DNA of 64,000 bases from Gloeotrichia echinulata CP02 (GTDB taxonomy: Bacteria; Cyanobacteriota; Cyanobacteriia; Cyanobacteriales; Nostocaceae): the NCBI GenBank assembly GCA_038087035.1, contig CP051187.1, forward strand, positions 3,601,001 through 3,665,000. Direction: 5' to 3'. Shown one piece after another: positions 43,952 to 52,850 of this stretch. How positions within the stretch are numbered: the first letter of the stretch is position 1; every line of letters begins with the position of its first letter. A program made the translations under genes and the position numbers. The notes under the pieces are model-generated. The model was not told the DNA's origin and did not search any database. It saw only the letters and a program-made list of their open reading frames with translations.

Positions 43952-44104
43952 CTACTCCGCCCCGTCTCCTGCAAATGGAGTACATTCTCTCGTCGCCAAT
44001 ACACAATATGTGCAGGCTGTCACCTGAGCCTGTTGGAAAGAGGTGGCTGTGGTTTCTCTTGCTACAGGTGCAGCTTGTTGGGGGCGCAAGTTTCTCTTTT
44101 TCAT
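43952..44104 (-). CDS. Cyanobactin precursor peptide E3
   Basis: 50 residues. Leader as E1 except SFQQAQVT in place of SDQQGQVT, core region ACTYCVLATRECTP, follower FAGDGAE. The core has three Cys, unlike E1 and E2, so disulfides or, if a heterocyclase is supplied elsewhere, thiazolines are possible. The flanks are shorter and more divergent than those of E1 and E2: the upstream flank is different (CAAAGCAAAAGAATACC precedes ATG, a weak ribosome site). Confidence 0.86.
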   Translation of the reverse strand: MKKRNLRPQQAAPVARETTATSFQQAQVTACTYCVLATRECTPFAGDGAE

Positions 44105-44371
44105 GGTATTCTTTTGCTTTGAAATGTAGTGCAAGCTTTTGACGAACGCGCAGCGTGATTAGGCTGGTTAAAGCATTGTTTAAAAACACACGTCTTGTCA
44201 ATATGCTGCTATCTGAATGTTATCTATTCTCATATAAGTAGGGGTTGCTGAAAATATTTGTTATTTTTCTTTACACAAAGATTAAGAAATTCTGTAATCC
44301 TCCAGAAATGACATGCTTTTATCTGTATGTTCATCTTTGTGCTTGCCAAATATTGGTTGCCCTAGCTTGAA

Positions 44372-46339
44372 ATGCACAAAATTACACAAATACTAGGACT
44401 ACAAAAACTATGGGCAGAAACTCAAGGTGATTCCAGCATTTGCATTGCCGTACTTGATGGGTTAGTTGACCAAAATCACCCCTGTTTTGCAGGTGCTGAT
44501 TTAACCCGACTTCCCACCCTGGTGCAAGGTGAAGCTAACAATTATAGCTCCATGTCTGCTCACGGCACCCATATTGCTAGTATTATTTTTGGTCAACCTG
44601 ATTCCCCTGTTGCAGGTATTGCGCCCCAATGTCGGGGATTAATCATTCCAGTGTTTAACAATGAAGGGCGCAAGCTTTCCCAACTAGATTTATCCCGTGC
44701 TATTGAACAAGCGGTGAATGCAGGGGCGCACATTATCAATGTCAGCGCTGGACAACTCACCGATAATGGTGAATCAGAAATTTGGCTAGATAAGGCTGTC
44801 CAACTGTGCAAAGACAACAATGTTTTAATTGTCGCCGCTGCGGGTAACGATGGTTGCGAATGCTTGCACGTTCCCGCCGCCTTAGCTAATGTTTTGGCGG
44901 TGGGTGCAATGGATAACGAGGGAAACCCCATAGACTTTAGTAACTGGGGCGAAAATTACCAAAATCAAGGCATTCTTGCCCCTGGTGACAACATTTTAGG
45001 CGCAAAACCGGGAGGGGGAACACAACGCCTCAGTGGTACTAGCTTTGCTACTCCCATTGTCGCCGGAGTTGCCGCTTTGCTGTTGAGTTTGCAAGCTCAA
45101 AAGGGCGCAAAACCAGACCCCCATCAAGTCAGAACAGCCTTGCTATCAACTGCCATACCTTGCGTACCAAATGATACTAATAATCAAGGTCGCTGTTTGG
45201 TTGGCAAGCTGAATATTTCTGATGCTTTAACATACATTTTAGGAGAAACCATGTCAGAGGAATTAGCATCCGTAGAAGCTGCTGGTTGTGGCTGTGGTGA
45301 CACCGAACCCAACACCGCAGAATTAGCAATTAGTGAAACCACCGAAACTCCAGAAATAATTGCTGCAGCATCCACAGCCACTGCAACTATCCCATCATTC
45401 CCATCATTTCCCCAACAACCAACCCCCAGACCTACAGTTATGCCAAATCGTGCAGCAAATTACATCACCGCCAGCCAAGCACCAAGCGACCTAGCCCAAG
45501 CCAATTTAGTATATGCTTTGGGTACACTGGGTTATGATTTTGGTAGTGAAGCCAGACGGGACTCCTTTAAGCAATTAATGCCGGGAATTGAAATTGAGGG
45601 TACATCAGTTCCCGCTAACCCTTATGATGCCCGGCAGATAGTGGATTATTTAGGAGATAATCTTTCGGAAGCCAAGTCTTTAATCTGGACATTAAATTTA
45701 GAATTAACCCCCATTTATGCCATTGAACCAGGGGGCGCTTTTGCCAGAGATGTCTATTCTATTTTACAAGAATTACTATCTGGACAAATTCAAGCAGAAG
45801 ATAGCAATGATTATGTAGAGAGAGTGAGTATTCCTGGTGTTTTATCTGGACGCAGCGTCAAATTATTTTCTGGTCAAGTCGTCCCGGTAATTGAGGTTCA
45901 CAACACCAGGGGACTTTATGGCTGGAAGGTAAACACCTTGGTGAATGCAGCTATTCGCACCGTCCAAGCCCAAGCTACAGAAGCCCAAGAAGATGCTATT
46001 CGCCGCACTTTGGGTAGTTTCCTCAGCCGGATTTACTACGACTTACGCAATTTAGGCACAACTTCCCAAGATCGGGCGTTGAATTTCGCCTCTACCAATG
46101 CTTTTCAAGCTGCTTCCACCTTCGCCGAAGCCGTGGCTACAGGTATGGAATTGGATAGTATTACAGTGGAGAAAAGCCCCTTCTGTCGCCTAGATAGCGA
46201 TTGTTGGGATGTGAAATTGAAATTCTTCGACCCAGAAAATAGCCGCCGCGCTAAGAAGTTATTCCGGTTTACAATTGATGTTAGCGATATTATTCCGGTG
46301 ACTTTAGGCGAAGTGCGTACTTGGTCTACACCTTATTAA
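44372..46339 (+). CDS. PatA-like cyanobactin N-terminal protease
   Basis: 655 residues. Subtilisin triad Asp29 (IAVLDGLVDQNHPC), His64 (SAHGTHIASII) and Ser224 (SGTSFATPIVAG), oxyanion Asn159 (AAAGNDG). Asp-His spacing of 35 is that of an ordinary protease, with no macrocyclisation insert. A Cys-rich and Thr/Pro-rich linker (AAGCGCGDTEPN; PSFPSFPQQPTPRPT) joins it to the PatA/PatG C-terminal domain. PatA removes the leader before macrocyclisation. Divergent from the precursors (267 bp from E3); promoters of both directions should lie in 44105-44371. Followed by the B and C genes on the same strand. Confidence 0.9.
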   Translation: MHKITQILGLQKLWAETQGDSSICIAVLDGLVDQNHPCFAGADLTRLPTLVQGEANNYSSMSAHGTHIASIIFGQPDSPVAGIAPQCRGLIIPVFNNEGRKLSQLDLSRAIEQAVNAGAHIINVSAGQLTDNGESEIWLDKAVQLCKDNNVLIVAAAGNDGCECLHVPAALANVLAVGAMDNEGNPIDFSNWGENYQNQGILAPGDNILGAKPGGGTQRLSGTSFATPIVAGVAALLLSLQAQKGAKPDPHQVRTALLSTAIPCVPNDTNNQGRCLVGKLNISDALTYILGETMSEELASVEAAGCGCGDTEPNTAELAISETTETPEIIAAASTATATIPSFPSFPQQPTPRPTVMPNRAANYITASQAPSDLAQANLVYALGTLGYDFGSEARRDSFKQLMPGIEIEGTSVPANPYDARQIVDYLGDNLSEAKSLIWTLNLELTPIYAIEPGGAFARDVYSILQELLSGQIQAEDSNDYVERVSIPGVLSGRSVKLFSGQVVPVIEVHNTRGLYGWKVNTLVNAAIRTVQAQATEAQEDAIRRTLGSFLSRIYYDLRNLGTTSQDRALNFASTNAFQAASTFAEAVATGMELDSITVEKSPFCRLDSDCWDVKLKFFDPENSRRAKKLFRFTIDVSDIIPVTLGEVRTWSTPY

Positions 46340-46360
46340 TTGTTTGTGTTTGGTTAGCAG

Positions 46361-46440
46361 TAGGGTGCGTTATGGACTTTAGTCCTAACGCACCGAAACG
46401 AAAATCTCGGTGCGTTAGCCTGCGGCGTAACGCACCCTAC
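46361..46440. mobile_element. MITE-like element, GTAGGGTGCGTTA family
   Basis: GTAGGGTGCGTTA and TAACGCACCCTAC are exact inverted ends; inside, TAACGCACC/GGTGCGTTA invert again. It separates patA from the patB-like gene. Confidence 0.85.
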
Positions 46441-46469
46441 AACATGAAAAATGCGGAAATAAACCACTT

Positions 46470-46670
46470 ATGAGATTACCTAAACTGTCAAAGCCGGTCA
46501 AAAGACCCGATATTATTTATCCCCATCGGGCTGTGGATGTGATTCACGGTAGAGTTGAAGATTTAGTCAGCATTCGCATGGATTTATTGCACGGTGCTAA
46601 CTATAATGACCCGGCTGCATTTCAAAATCGCAGCTATCAGCAAATTAAGTCTTCTTGTAGATGTATTTAG
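46470..46670 (+). CDS. PatB/AcyB-like small cyanobactin protein
   Basis: 66 residues: MRLPKLSKPVKRPDIIYPHR, then AVDVIHGRVEDLVSIRMDLL, then HGANYNDPAAFQNRSYQQIK and SSCRCI. The KP-KRPDI and C-terminal C-x-C resemble the PatB/AcyB/McaB family of small proteins that accompany cyanobactin genes. Function unknown; PatB is dispensable in patellamide production. Located between patA and the patC-like gene, 15 bp before the latter's start. Confidence 0.75.
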   Translation: MRLPKLSKPVKRPDIIYPHRAVDVIHGRVEDLVSIRMDLLHGANYNDPAAFQNRSYQQIKSSCRCI

Positions 46671-46684
46671 GAGTTACTAAAATC

Positions 46685-46873
46685 ATGAGCAAAAAAGAGA
46701 AAGCCACCGCACAATCTAACCAAGCCCAAGAGGAGAAAATAGAAGAGATTAAAAGCCATCTTTTGGCTACTGGTCTAGAAGATTATGGTTTTTGGTGGCA
46801 AGAAATTGCTAAAATAAAATCCCAACAAACTGAGCAAGACAAGCCTTTCCGTCGCGGTCGCATTTGGAGTTAA
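46685..46873 (+). CDS. PatC/TenC/TruC-like small cyanobactin protein
   Basis: 62 residues from MSKKEKATAQ (46685, AGGAG about 12 nt upstream; the frame is open 8 codons further). A Lys/Gln/Glu-rich helix is followed by LLATGLEDYGFWWQEIAKIK, matching the ATGLEDY-x-[FY]-W motif I recall for PatC-like proteins. Role unknown. Last gene of the patA-B-C set. Confidence 0.75.
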   Translation: MSKKEKATAQSNQAQEEKIEEIKSHLLATGLEDYGFWWQEIAKIKSQQTEQDKPFRRGRIWS

Positions 46874-47215
46874 ATAGGGAAATGGGGATGCATCTATGCA
46901 TCTCCTAATCTCGCAACCATTCCATATCAAGTAATTGGTCAAGTGAGTAAGGACATTCTGCGGGGAAAGTCACGGTATTTTGAGTTTTAATGTTGACAAA
47001 TCCTAACGCATCTTTATAGATAGAATTCAATTCTGATACAATACCACTAAAACGCTGACACATGTAGGAGCGAGTGGGGGCACGGCATTGCCGTGCCCCT
47101 ACAGCTGGTATCATATCGTGTGGATTTAGGGGTATCTAAAAATTTATCCGGCTAAACAAATAGTTTGAAATCGCGGGACTAGCACGGTAGGGGAGGGGCG
47201 CAAAGCCTTGCGCCC
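46874..47215. other. Gap with palindromic repeats
   Basis: Contains GTGGGGGCACGGCATTG and its inverse CAGCTGTAGGGGCAC-type arm (about 47071-47102) and a GGGGCGCAAAGCC/TTGCGCCCC palindrome at 47195-47219. No gene accepted; the 69-aa minus frame is an artefact of these repeats. Confidence 0.6.
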
Positions 47216-49570
47216 CTACGAATAAACACATTCGGGAAACTGTGACTTTAATGCTTTAAACACGGGACAAGGCGCTTGTTCTTGTAAATTCTCCGGTTTA
47301 TTCCAAGTAAAGGGTGCCTTTAGCGCCGCAGACATCCACAATAGGCGCTTTGCCCTGGTCATGGCAACATAAAGTAAGCGGTACTCTTCGGCAGTTTTTA
47401 GGTGTTTTGCTTGTTCCCAAGCTTGGGTGACATCTGGTATGATAGATTGATTGTGGAGGGCTGCCCGAATTTGGGCGCGAGCTACTTCTGATAAGGTAAA
47501 GTCGCCTAAAAATTGGCTTTGGGGAGGTACCCAAAACCGACCGGGAATTAAGTTTTCGTGCAAAAAGGGCAGAAAAACGTAGTCCCAATCTAGCCCTTTG
47601 GCTTTGTGCATGGTAATTATGGTTAGTTGACCGGTACGGGTGTAACGCGCCTCTAAATCTTCTGTTTCTACTGCTTCAAACCGTTCGGAACTGACAATTT
47701 CACTTAAAGCTGCTAACATTGCTCCCATTGAACTATTACCAGCTATTTGCTGGTTGACTCGTTCTGCAAGTTTGTCTGCAGTCGCTAGTTCTGCTTGGTC
47801 GTAATTTAACGTCAAGGCGAGGAAGGAAATGATGTTATACATGGGTAATTCCAACCGAGCGCGGAGTAAACTACGACATAAGTGTGAGGCTTTTTGGATT
47901 GTTTCTAATTGGAGTGATGCTAAAGGCCCCGGATACAAAAACTCTTCAGGGAGACTAGCCAGGGCGTTGAGGTCTTGGGTGGGAATCAACTGGCGCGCTA
48001 CTAAGACTTCGAGGGCAGCTTTGAGATAATCTGGAGAATGGGGGCGATCGCAAAATTGCAACAGTGCTAAAATCTCTTGGGGAATATGAGAACGGCGATC
48101 GCGTTCTCCTACGTCATAAAGTGTAATTTGATTCTCTTTGCATACAGGTGCAAGCGCCTCTGCTAGCCATCTTCCTTGGCGATGTTCTCGCACCAAAACT
48201 GCTGCACTGACTTTACTTGGGTCGTCCGCAAATAACTCTACCACTCGCTGAGAAAGCAATTCTACTGTGTGATGAATATCATGTGGAATATATAGTTCTA
48301 ATCCCCCTCCCACTGGCGCTGGGTTAGCGTCTTTTTGTGGGTCGTCTGTGTCAACCGGGCGAATTTTTTGCGGACGGAAGGGGAGGGGGGCGATTGTCTG
48401 CTTGTCTCCTGGTTTCCTTGTTCCATAGAAACTATTGACCCATTCTAGGGCAAAGTTAGCAGCAGCGATAATCATTCGGGTACTGCGACCAGCTTGATCC
48501 ATTGTCGCTAGTTTTTGGAGGCGATCGCACTCTTCGCAAAATTGCCGAAAATAAATCGGATCGGCTGGGGTAAAGGTGGAGTTAATCGCCTGGTTGGGGT
48601 CGCCTACTCGGATTAAGTTGATTGGGGATTGTTCATCAACCGAGATCTCCCCATCTGGCGAATCACTCGCCAAAATTTCTAATAACTTCGTCTGTAGGGG
48701 ACTGGAATCTTGGGCTTCGTCTTCAAAGACGGCGAAAACTTGGTTTTGCTCGATGCGGCGAGCGCTATTGTTGTCAAGAACGCGCAAGGCTGCTAAAATC
48801 ATATCGTCGTAGTCAATAAACTCACGCAATCGCATCAAGTTTTGATATTGCTCATACAATCCAGCCGCTATGGTCAAAATTCCATAGGCGTCTGTGGTTT
48901 GTTGGCTCCACTCTCTTAAGTTTTCGGGCGATAAACCAGAACTTTTGGCTTCGTGGATCACACTCATCGCCAAATCTGGCAATACCTCTGTTCGCAATAC
49001 TGATTGGCGACGCAATCTTTCAGTTTCTTCTCCGTCAAATTGACTACCTTCTAGCAATTTTAAATAATGTCCCGGATTCTTGGCAATCCATTGCTCTACA
49101 GCAGTTCTAATAAAGCGATGACTTTGGTTAGCCGTGATTAATGTGACATTTTCTAACTGCAATTGGGATAAGTCTGGATGGCGACTGGCGATGTTCAAGG
49201 CTAGACCATGCAGGGTATAGACAAAAAAGCCTGTTTGTGGTAGAGATAAATCATCGCGTAAATATTTACGGATTTTGGCTTTGATATTAGCAGCAGCGGA
49301 GCGTGTAAAGGTAACAACTACCAGCTGACGCCGCCAGGTCGGGCGAGATTGGGTAGAACGCTGATATTGACGGGCGATCGCAATTGCTGCAGCCGCCGCC
49401 ATCCCTGTAGATTTACCAGCACCAGGAACAGCAGAAACTGCCAATGGCCCTGATTCCCAGTCAGCCATTTGCTGTTGTCCGGGACGTAAACCATTACGAA
49501 TGTGTGCTATCGCCTCTGTGCGGGCGCCAGAAACAGGCGACATCTGAGATTCGAGAGATTCTTGAGGCAT
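47216..49570 (-). CDS. UvrD/Rep-type (SF1A) DNA helicase
   Basis: 784 residues. Motif I SAVPGAGKSTGMA (Walker A), Ia VVTFTRSAAANI, II VFEDEAQDSSPLQ (DExx-like), III IRVGDPNQAIN, a 'TMDQAGRS' motif IV, motif V-like TGQLTIITMHKAKGLDWDYV, and VI YVAMTRAKRLLW. These are the standard order for UvrD/PcrA-like 3'-5' helicases. It lacks the exonuclease domain of AddA. Role presumably in DNA repair; also a defence-associated possibility, but the neighbours do not support this. Single gene. Confidence 0.94.
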   Translation of the reverse strand: MPQESLESQMSPVSGARTEAIAHIRNGLRPGQQQMADWESGPLAVSAVPGAGKSTGMAAAAAIAIARQYQRSTQSRPTWRRQLVVVTFTRSAAANIKAKIRKYLRDDLSLPQTGFFVYTLHGLALNIASRHPDLSQLQLENVTLITANQSHRFIRTAVEQWIAKNPGHYLKLLEGSQFDGEETERLRRQSVLRTEVLPDLAMSVIHEAKSSGLSPENLREWSQQTTDAYGILTIAAGLYEQYQNLMRLREFIDYDDMILAALRVLDNNSARRIEQNQVFAVFEDEAQDSSPLQTKLLEILASDSPDGEISVDEQSPINLIRVGDPNQAINSTFTPADPIYFRQFCEECDRLQKLATMDQAGRSTRMIIAAANFALEWVNSFYGTRKPGDKQTIAPLPFRPQKIRPVDTDDPQKDANPAPVGGGLELYIPHDIHHTVELLSQRVVELFADDPSKVSAAVLVREHRQGRWLAEALAPVCKENQITLYDVGERDRRSHIPQEILALLQFCDRPHSPDYLKAALEVLVARQLIPTQDLNALASLPEEFLYPGPLASLQLETIQKASHLCRSLLRARLELPMYNIISFLALTLNYDQAELATADKLAERVNQQIAGNSSMGAMLAALSEIVSSERFEAVETEDLEARYTRTGQLTIITMHKAKGLDWDYVFLPFLHENLIPGRFWVPPQSQFLGDFTLSEVARAQIRAALHNQSIIPDVTQAWEQAKHLKTAEEYRLLYVAMTRAKRLLWMSAALKAPFTWNKPENLQEQAPCPVFKALKSQFPECVYS

Positions 49571-49909
49571 TATTATATCGATAAAATTAGTATCTGACTC
49601 GATTTTGGATTTTGGATTGGAGTTTTAGCAATGCTATGCCCTATACCCCAATCCCCAATAGTAATGAGTAATGAGTAATGAGTAATGAGTAATGAGTAAA
49701 TTAATCCAATCCCCAATCCCCAATCCCTGGTCACTGAGCGGAGCCGAAGTGCAATCCCCAATCCCTGGTCACTGAGCGGAGCCGAAGTGCAATCCCCGAT
49801 CCGTGGGTGGAGTTTTTTATGCTTGATTTTAATATTTTACCTGAATTCACTTAGCAATTAAATAGAAAAGGGGAAAAATATTCAAATCATCCTTACCCCG
49901 TACCCGACC
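49571..49909. other. Gap with heptamer array and a 38-bp tandem duplication
   Basis: TAATGAG heptamers at 49660-49699. From 49721 to 49796 a 38-bp unit containing GGTCACTGAGCGGAGCCGAA is present twice in tandem. CCCCAAT heptamers surround them. Confidence 0.85.
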
Positions 49910-52828
49910 GTGAGTTTTGCACATACAGTCAAAAGTCAAAGCGTTTGTATTATTGATCCCAATGAAGCGGACCGTAGTCTCTATCGTCAGTTACTAGACC
50001 AGGATCATCGCTATCACTATGACATCGTAGAATTTGATACTGCTCAAGCTGGACTGGAATATTGCCTACAGCAGACGCCCACTCTGATTCTGTTGGATTT
50101 TATTTTACCTGATGCTAATGGGTTGGAGTTCTTGGAACAATTACAAAACTCTAACAGTACAAAAAAGATGCCAGTCATTATTTTAACTGGTCAGGGAGAT
50201 GAAAATATTGCCGTACAGTTGATGAAAAGTGGTGCCCAGGATTATCTGGTCAAAGGAAAACTGACTCGTGAAGCCTTCTATCGTGCTTGCAATACGGTGA
50301 GGGAGCGGATGCAATTGATGCAGCAGCTAGAGCAGCAGCAGGAGCAGCAAAGGTTACTTGGGGCGATCGCTCTGCGGATTCGTCAATCTTTGAGCCTGGA
50401 AGTAGTCCTGAAGACCGCTGTGGATGAAGTCCGAAAGTTTCTCAAGGCTGACCGGGTACTAGTCTACCAGTTGCATCCAGATATGAGTGGTAATGTTGTC
50501 GCGGAATCTGTGTTACCGGGATGGACAAGTTGTCTTAATCTCTATCTGCAAGATATCTGCTTGATCAGAAATTTCTCCACCGGCTATGACCAAAAATATC
50601 GGTTAGCGGTAGCGAATATCCATACAGCCGGATTATCTCAATGTTATGTGCAGATGCTAGAGAGCTTTCAGGTGAAAGCGAAGATGGTGGTGCCGATTTT
50701 TTCCTATACTCAGCAGTCTGAAGGGTTGAATGCTGATTGTCTCCCGTGGGGTTTACTGATTGCTCACCAGTGTTCATCGCCCCGTCAATGGGAGCAATCG
50801 GAAATTGAACTGTTAGATCAATTATCGGTGCAAATGGCGATCGCTATTCAACAGGCGGAACTCTACCAAAACTTGCAAACCCTTAATACTCAACTGGAGG
50901 CTAAAGTAGAGGAACGTACCACAGAACTACAGGCGAGTGAGCGCAAATTCCGTGCCATTTTTGAGCAGAATTTCCAGTTTATTAGTCTGCTGATGCCAGA
51001 TGGTATCCTTGTGGAAGTCAACCAAGCACCTATAGATTTTGTCGGTGCCAAACGCAGTGATTTCATCGGTAAATTCTTTTGGGAAACCCCCACTTGGAAT
51101 CATTTTCCACAGCTAAAGCAGCGGTTACAAACGGCGATTGCTGAGGCGCGAGCGGGTAAATTGGTGCGTTATGAAGTCAATCTACCAAATCTGGCTGGTG
51201 TTGTCAAAACTTTTGATTTTTCGATCAAACCGATTCGAGATGATCATGGTAATGTGATTTTTTTGCTTGCAGAATCACGAGATATTACTGAAGGCAAACA
51301 GGCGGCAGCAGCTTTACAAAAACTCAATCAACAGTTGGAATTACGAGTAGAACGGCGGACATCTGACCTAGCGCAAGCCAATAGTAAATTACGCCAAGAA
51401 ATTGCCCAACGTCAGATTATAGAAGCCACAGTCCTGCAACTTCAGCAACGTCTAGAGTTTTTAATTTTTTCCAGTCCCGGCGCAATTTATACTAGTAAAA
51501 TATCAACAAACCACGAAACCACTTTTATTAGTGGTAATGTCAAAACTTTATTTGGTTATGATGCAGCAGAATTCACGACCAACGCTAGCTTCTGGCTAGA
51601 TCGCGTTCATCCTGAAGATAAAAATTGGGTGCTGGGTGAAATGACACAATTACTGGAAAGAGATCGGGTTAACGTAGAATATCGTTTCTTAAACAAGAAT
51701 CGAATTTATCGCTGGGTATTTGATCAGGCTAGCCTGGTACGCGATGAACAGGGAAATCCTGTAGAGGCTATAGGTTATTGGTTAGATATCAGCGATCGCA
51801 AACAAGCTGAGTTAGAGATAATTCAAAATCGGGATTTACGAGAAGCGATTTTTAACGAATCCGCTGATGCGATTTTCCTGGTAGATCCCAAATCCCTGTT
51901 GATTATCGACTGTAATCAGCAAGCAGTAGAGTTGTTTGAAGCAGTCAGCAAAACCGAACTGATAAATACGGAGGGATACCGCCTGCAAAAATATCAGTTT
52001 ACTCCCGAAGAACAACAAGAGATTGCACAAGAGATGAAAAGACAAGGGTTTTGGAGTCGAGAAATTGAATATGTCACCCTCAAAGGTAATTTATTCTGGG
52101 GTAACTTAGCAGTGAAACAGATTAGTGTCGCCCTTAAAGCCATGAATTTGGTACGGGTAAGCGATATCAGCGATCGCAAGCGGAGTGAGGAACAAATCAG
52201 GCGATCGCTGGATGAAAAAGAGACGCTACTCAAGGAAATTCACCATCGGGTCAAAAATAACTTGCAAATTATTTCCAGCTTACTAAGAATGCAGTCGCGA
52301 CGACCCCTAGATGAAGCAACTTCGATTCTCTTCCAAGAGTCCCAAAATCGGGTTCAATCGATGGCTTTGATTCATGAACAACTTTACCAATCACCAGATC
52401 TTTCCCAAATTGATTTTCAAAACTACATCAGCAAGCTCACTGACAACCTCTTCCGGTCTTACGGTATCAGCCAACGAGTAATCTCTCTTGTGATTGAAAC
52501 CAATCACATCAATCTTCCTCTAGACACAGCGATTCCCTGCGGACTGATCATCAATGAATTGGTTTCTAATTCCCTCAAGTACGCTTTTCGTCGGGGACAG
52601 AAGGGTAAAATAATTATTAATCTCCAGTTAGCTCGCGACAATACAGTTGCCTTGACCGTTGGCGATAATGGTATTGGCATTCCCGAAACCCTAAATTGGG
52701 AAAATAGCCACACCCTAGGCTTAAGAATTGTTCATAATTTAACCAGACAGCTTAAAGGAAAGATTACCCTAGAACGCGATCGCGGTACGACCTTTCACAT
52801 TACCTTTGCCAATACAAAAAAACACTAA
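49910..52828 (+). CDS. Multidomain sensor kinase: REC-GAF-PAS-PAS-PAS-HisKA_2-HATPase
   Basis: 972 residues. Receiver domain at 1-130 (phospho-acceptor Asp63 in TLILLDFILPD). A coiled linker is followed by a GAF domain (about 150-310; phytochrome-like SLEVVLKTAVDEVRKFLKADR and VLVYQLHPD pattern, chromophore Cys not evident), then three PAS-type segments (about 345, 500-620, 640-750). The kinase core is of the HisKA_2 type: EIHHRVKNNLQIISSLLRMQ holds the phospho-accepting His, then LIINELVSNSLKYAF (N box) and DNGIGIPE. The start is GTG at 49910. Nearby gene 52851 (23 bp downstream) encodes a receiver-kinase and is likely in the same operon. Confidence 0.9.
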   Translation: MSFAHTVKSQSVCIIDPNEADRSLYRQLLDQDHRYHYDIVEFDTAQAGLEYCLQQTPTLILLDFILPDANGLEFLEQLQNSNSTKKMPVIILTGQGDENIAVQLMKSGAQDYLVKGKLTREAFYRACNTVRERMQLMQQLEQQQEQQRLLGAIALRIRQSLSLEVVLKTAVDEVRKFLKADRVLVYQLHPDMSGNVVAESVLPGWTSCLNLYLQDICLIRNFSTGYDQKYRLAVANIHTAGLSQCYVQMLESFQVKAKMVVPIFSYTQQSEGLNADCLPWGLLIAHQCSSPRQWEQSEIELLDQLSVQMAIAIQQAELYQNLQTLNTQLEAKVEERTTELQASERKFRAIFEQNFQFISLLMPDGILVEVNQAPIDFVGAKRSDFIGKFFWETPTWNHFPQLKQRLQTAIAEARAGKLVRYEVNLPNLAGVVKTFDFSIKPIRDDHGNVIFLLAESRDITEGKQAAAALQKLNQQLELRVERRTSDLAQANSKLRQEIAQRQIIEATVLQLQQRLEFLIFSSPGAIYTSKISTNHETTFISGNVKTLFGYDAAEFTTNASFWLDRVHPEDKNWVLGEMTQLLERDRVNVEYRFLNKNRIYRWVFDQASLVRDEQGNPVEAIGYWLDISDRKQAELEIIQNRDLREAIFNESADAIFLVDPKSLLIIDCNQQAVELFEAVSKTELINTEGYRLQKYQFTPEEQQEIAQEMKRQGFWSREIEYVTLKGNLFWGNLAVKQISVALKAMNLVRVSDISDRKRSEEQIRRSLDEKETLLKEIHHRVKNNLQIISSLLRMQSRRPLDEATSILFQESQNRVQSMALIHEQLYQSPDLSQIDFQNYISKLTDNLFRSYGISQRVISLVIETNHINLPLDTAIPCGLIINELVSNSLKYAFRRGQKGKIIINLQLARDNTVALTVGDNGIGIPETLNWENSHTLGLRIVHNLTRQLKGKITLERDRGTTFHITFANTKKH

Positions 52829-52850
52829 GCAGACTTGTAGTCAAAAAGTT

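Larger units (their letters stand above)
42736..44110. repeat. Tandem precursor-gene cassettes (three plus one partial flank)
   Basis: The DNA around each precursor gene is duplicated. Upstream flank: near-identical at 43215-43350, 43738-43890, and, without a gene, 42736-42860 (shared words GTGGACAACTTCTTCA, GACTTTGTTGGTGAA, GAAGGGTAATAATTCCA). Downstream flank: near-identical at 42920-43062 and 43430-43570 (shared words ACCCCCCCGTACCAGGTATC, GACTTTTGACCTTTTTTGAG). Leader and follower coding regions are conserved; only the cores differ. The gene-less flank at 42736-42860 suggests that a fourth precursor was lost. Confidence 0.9.
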
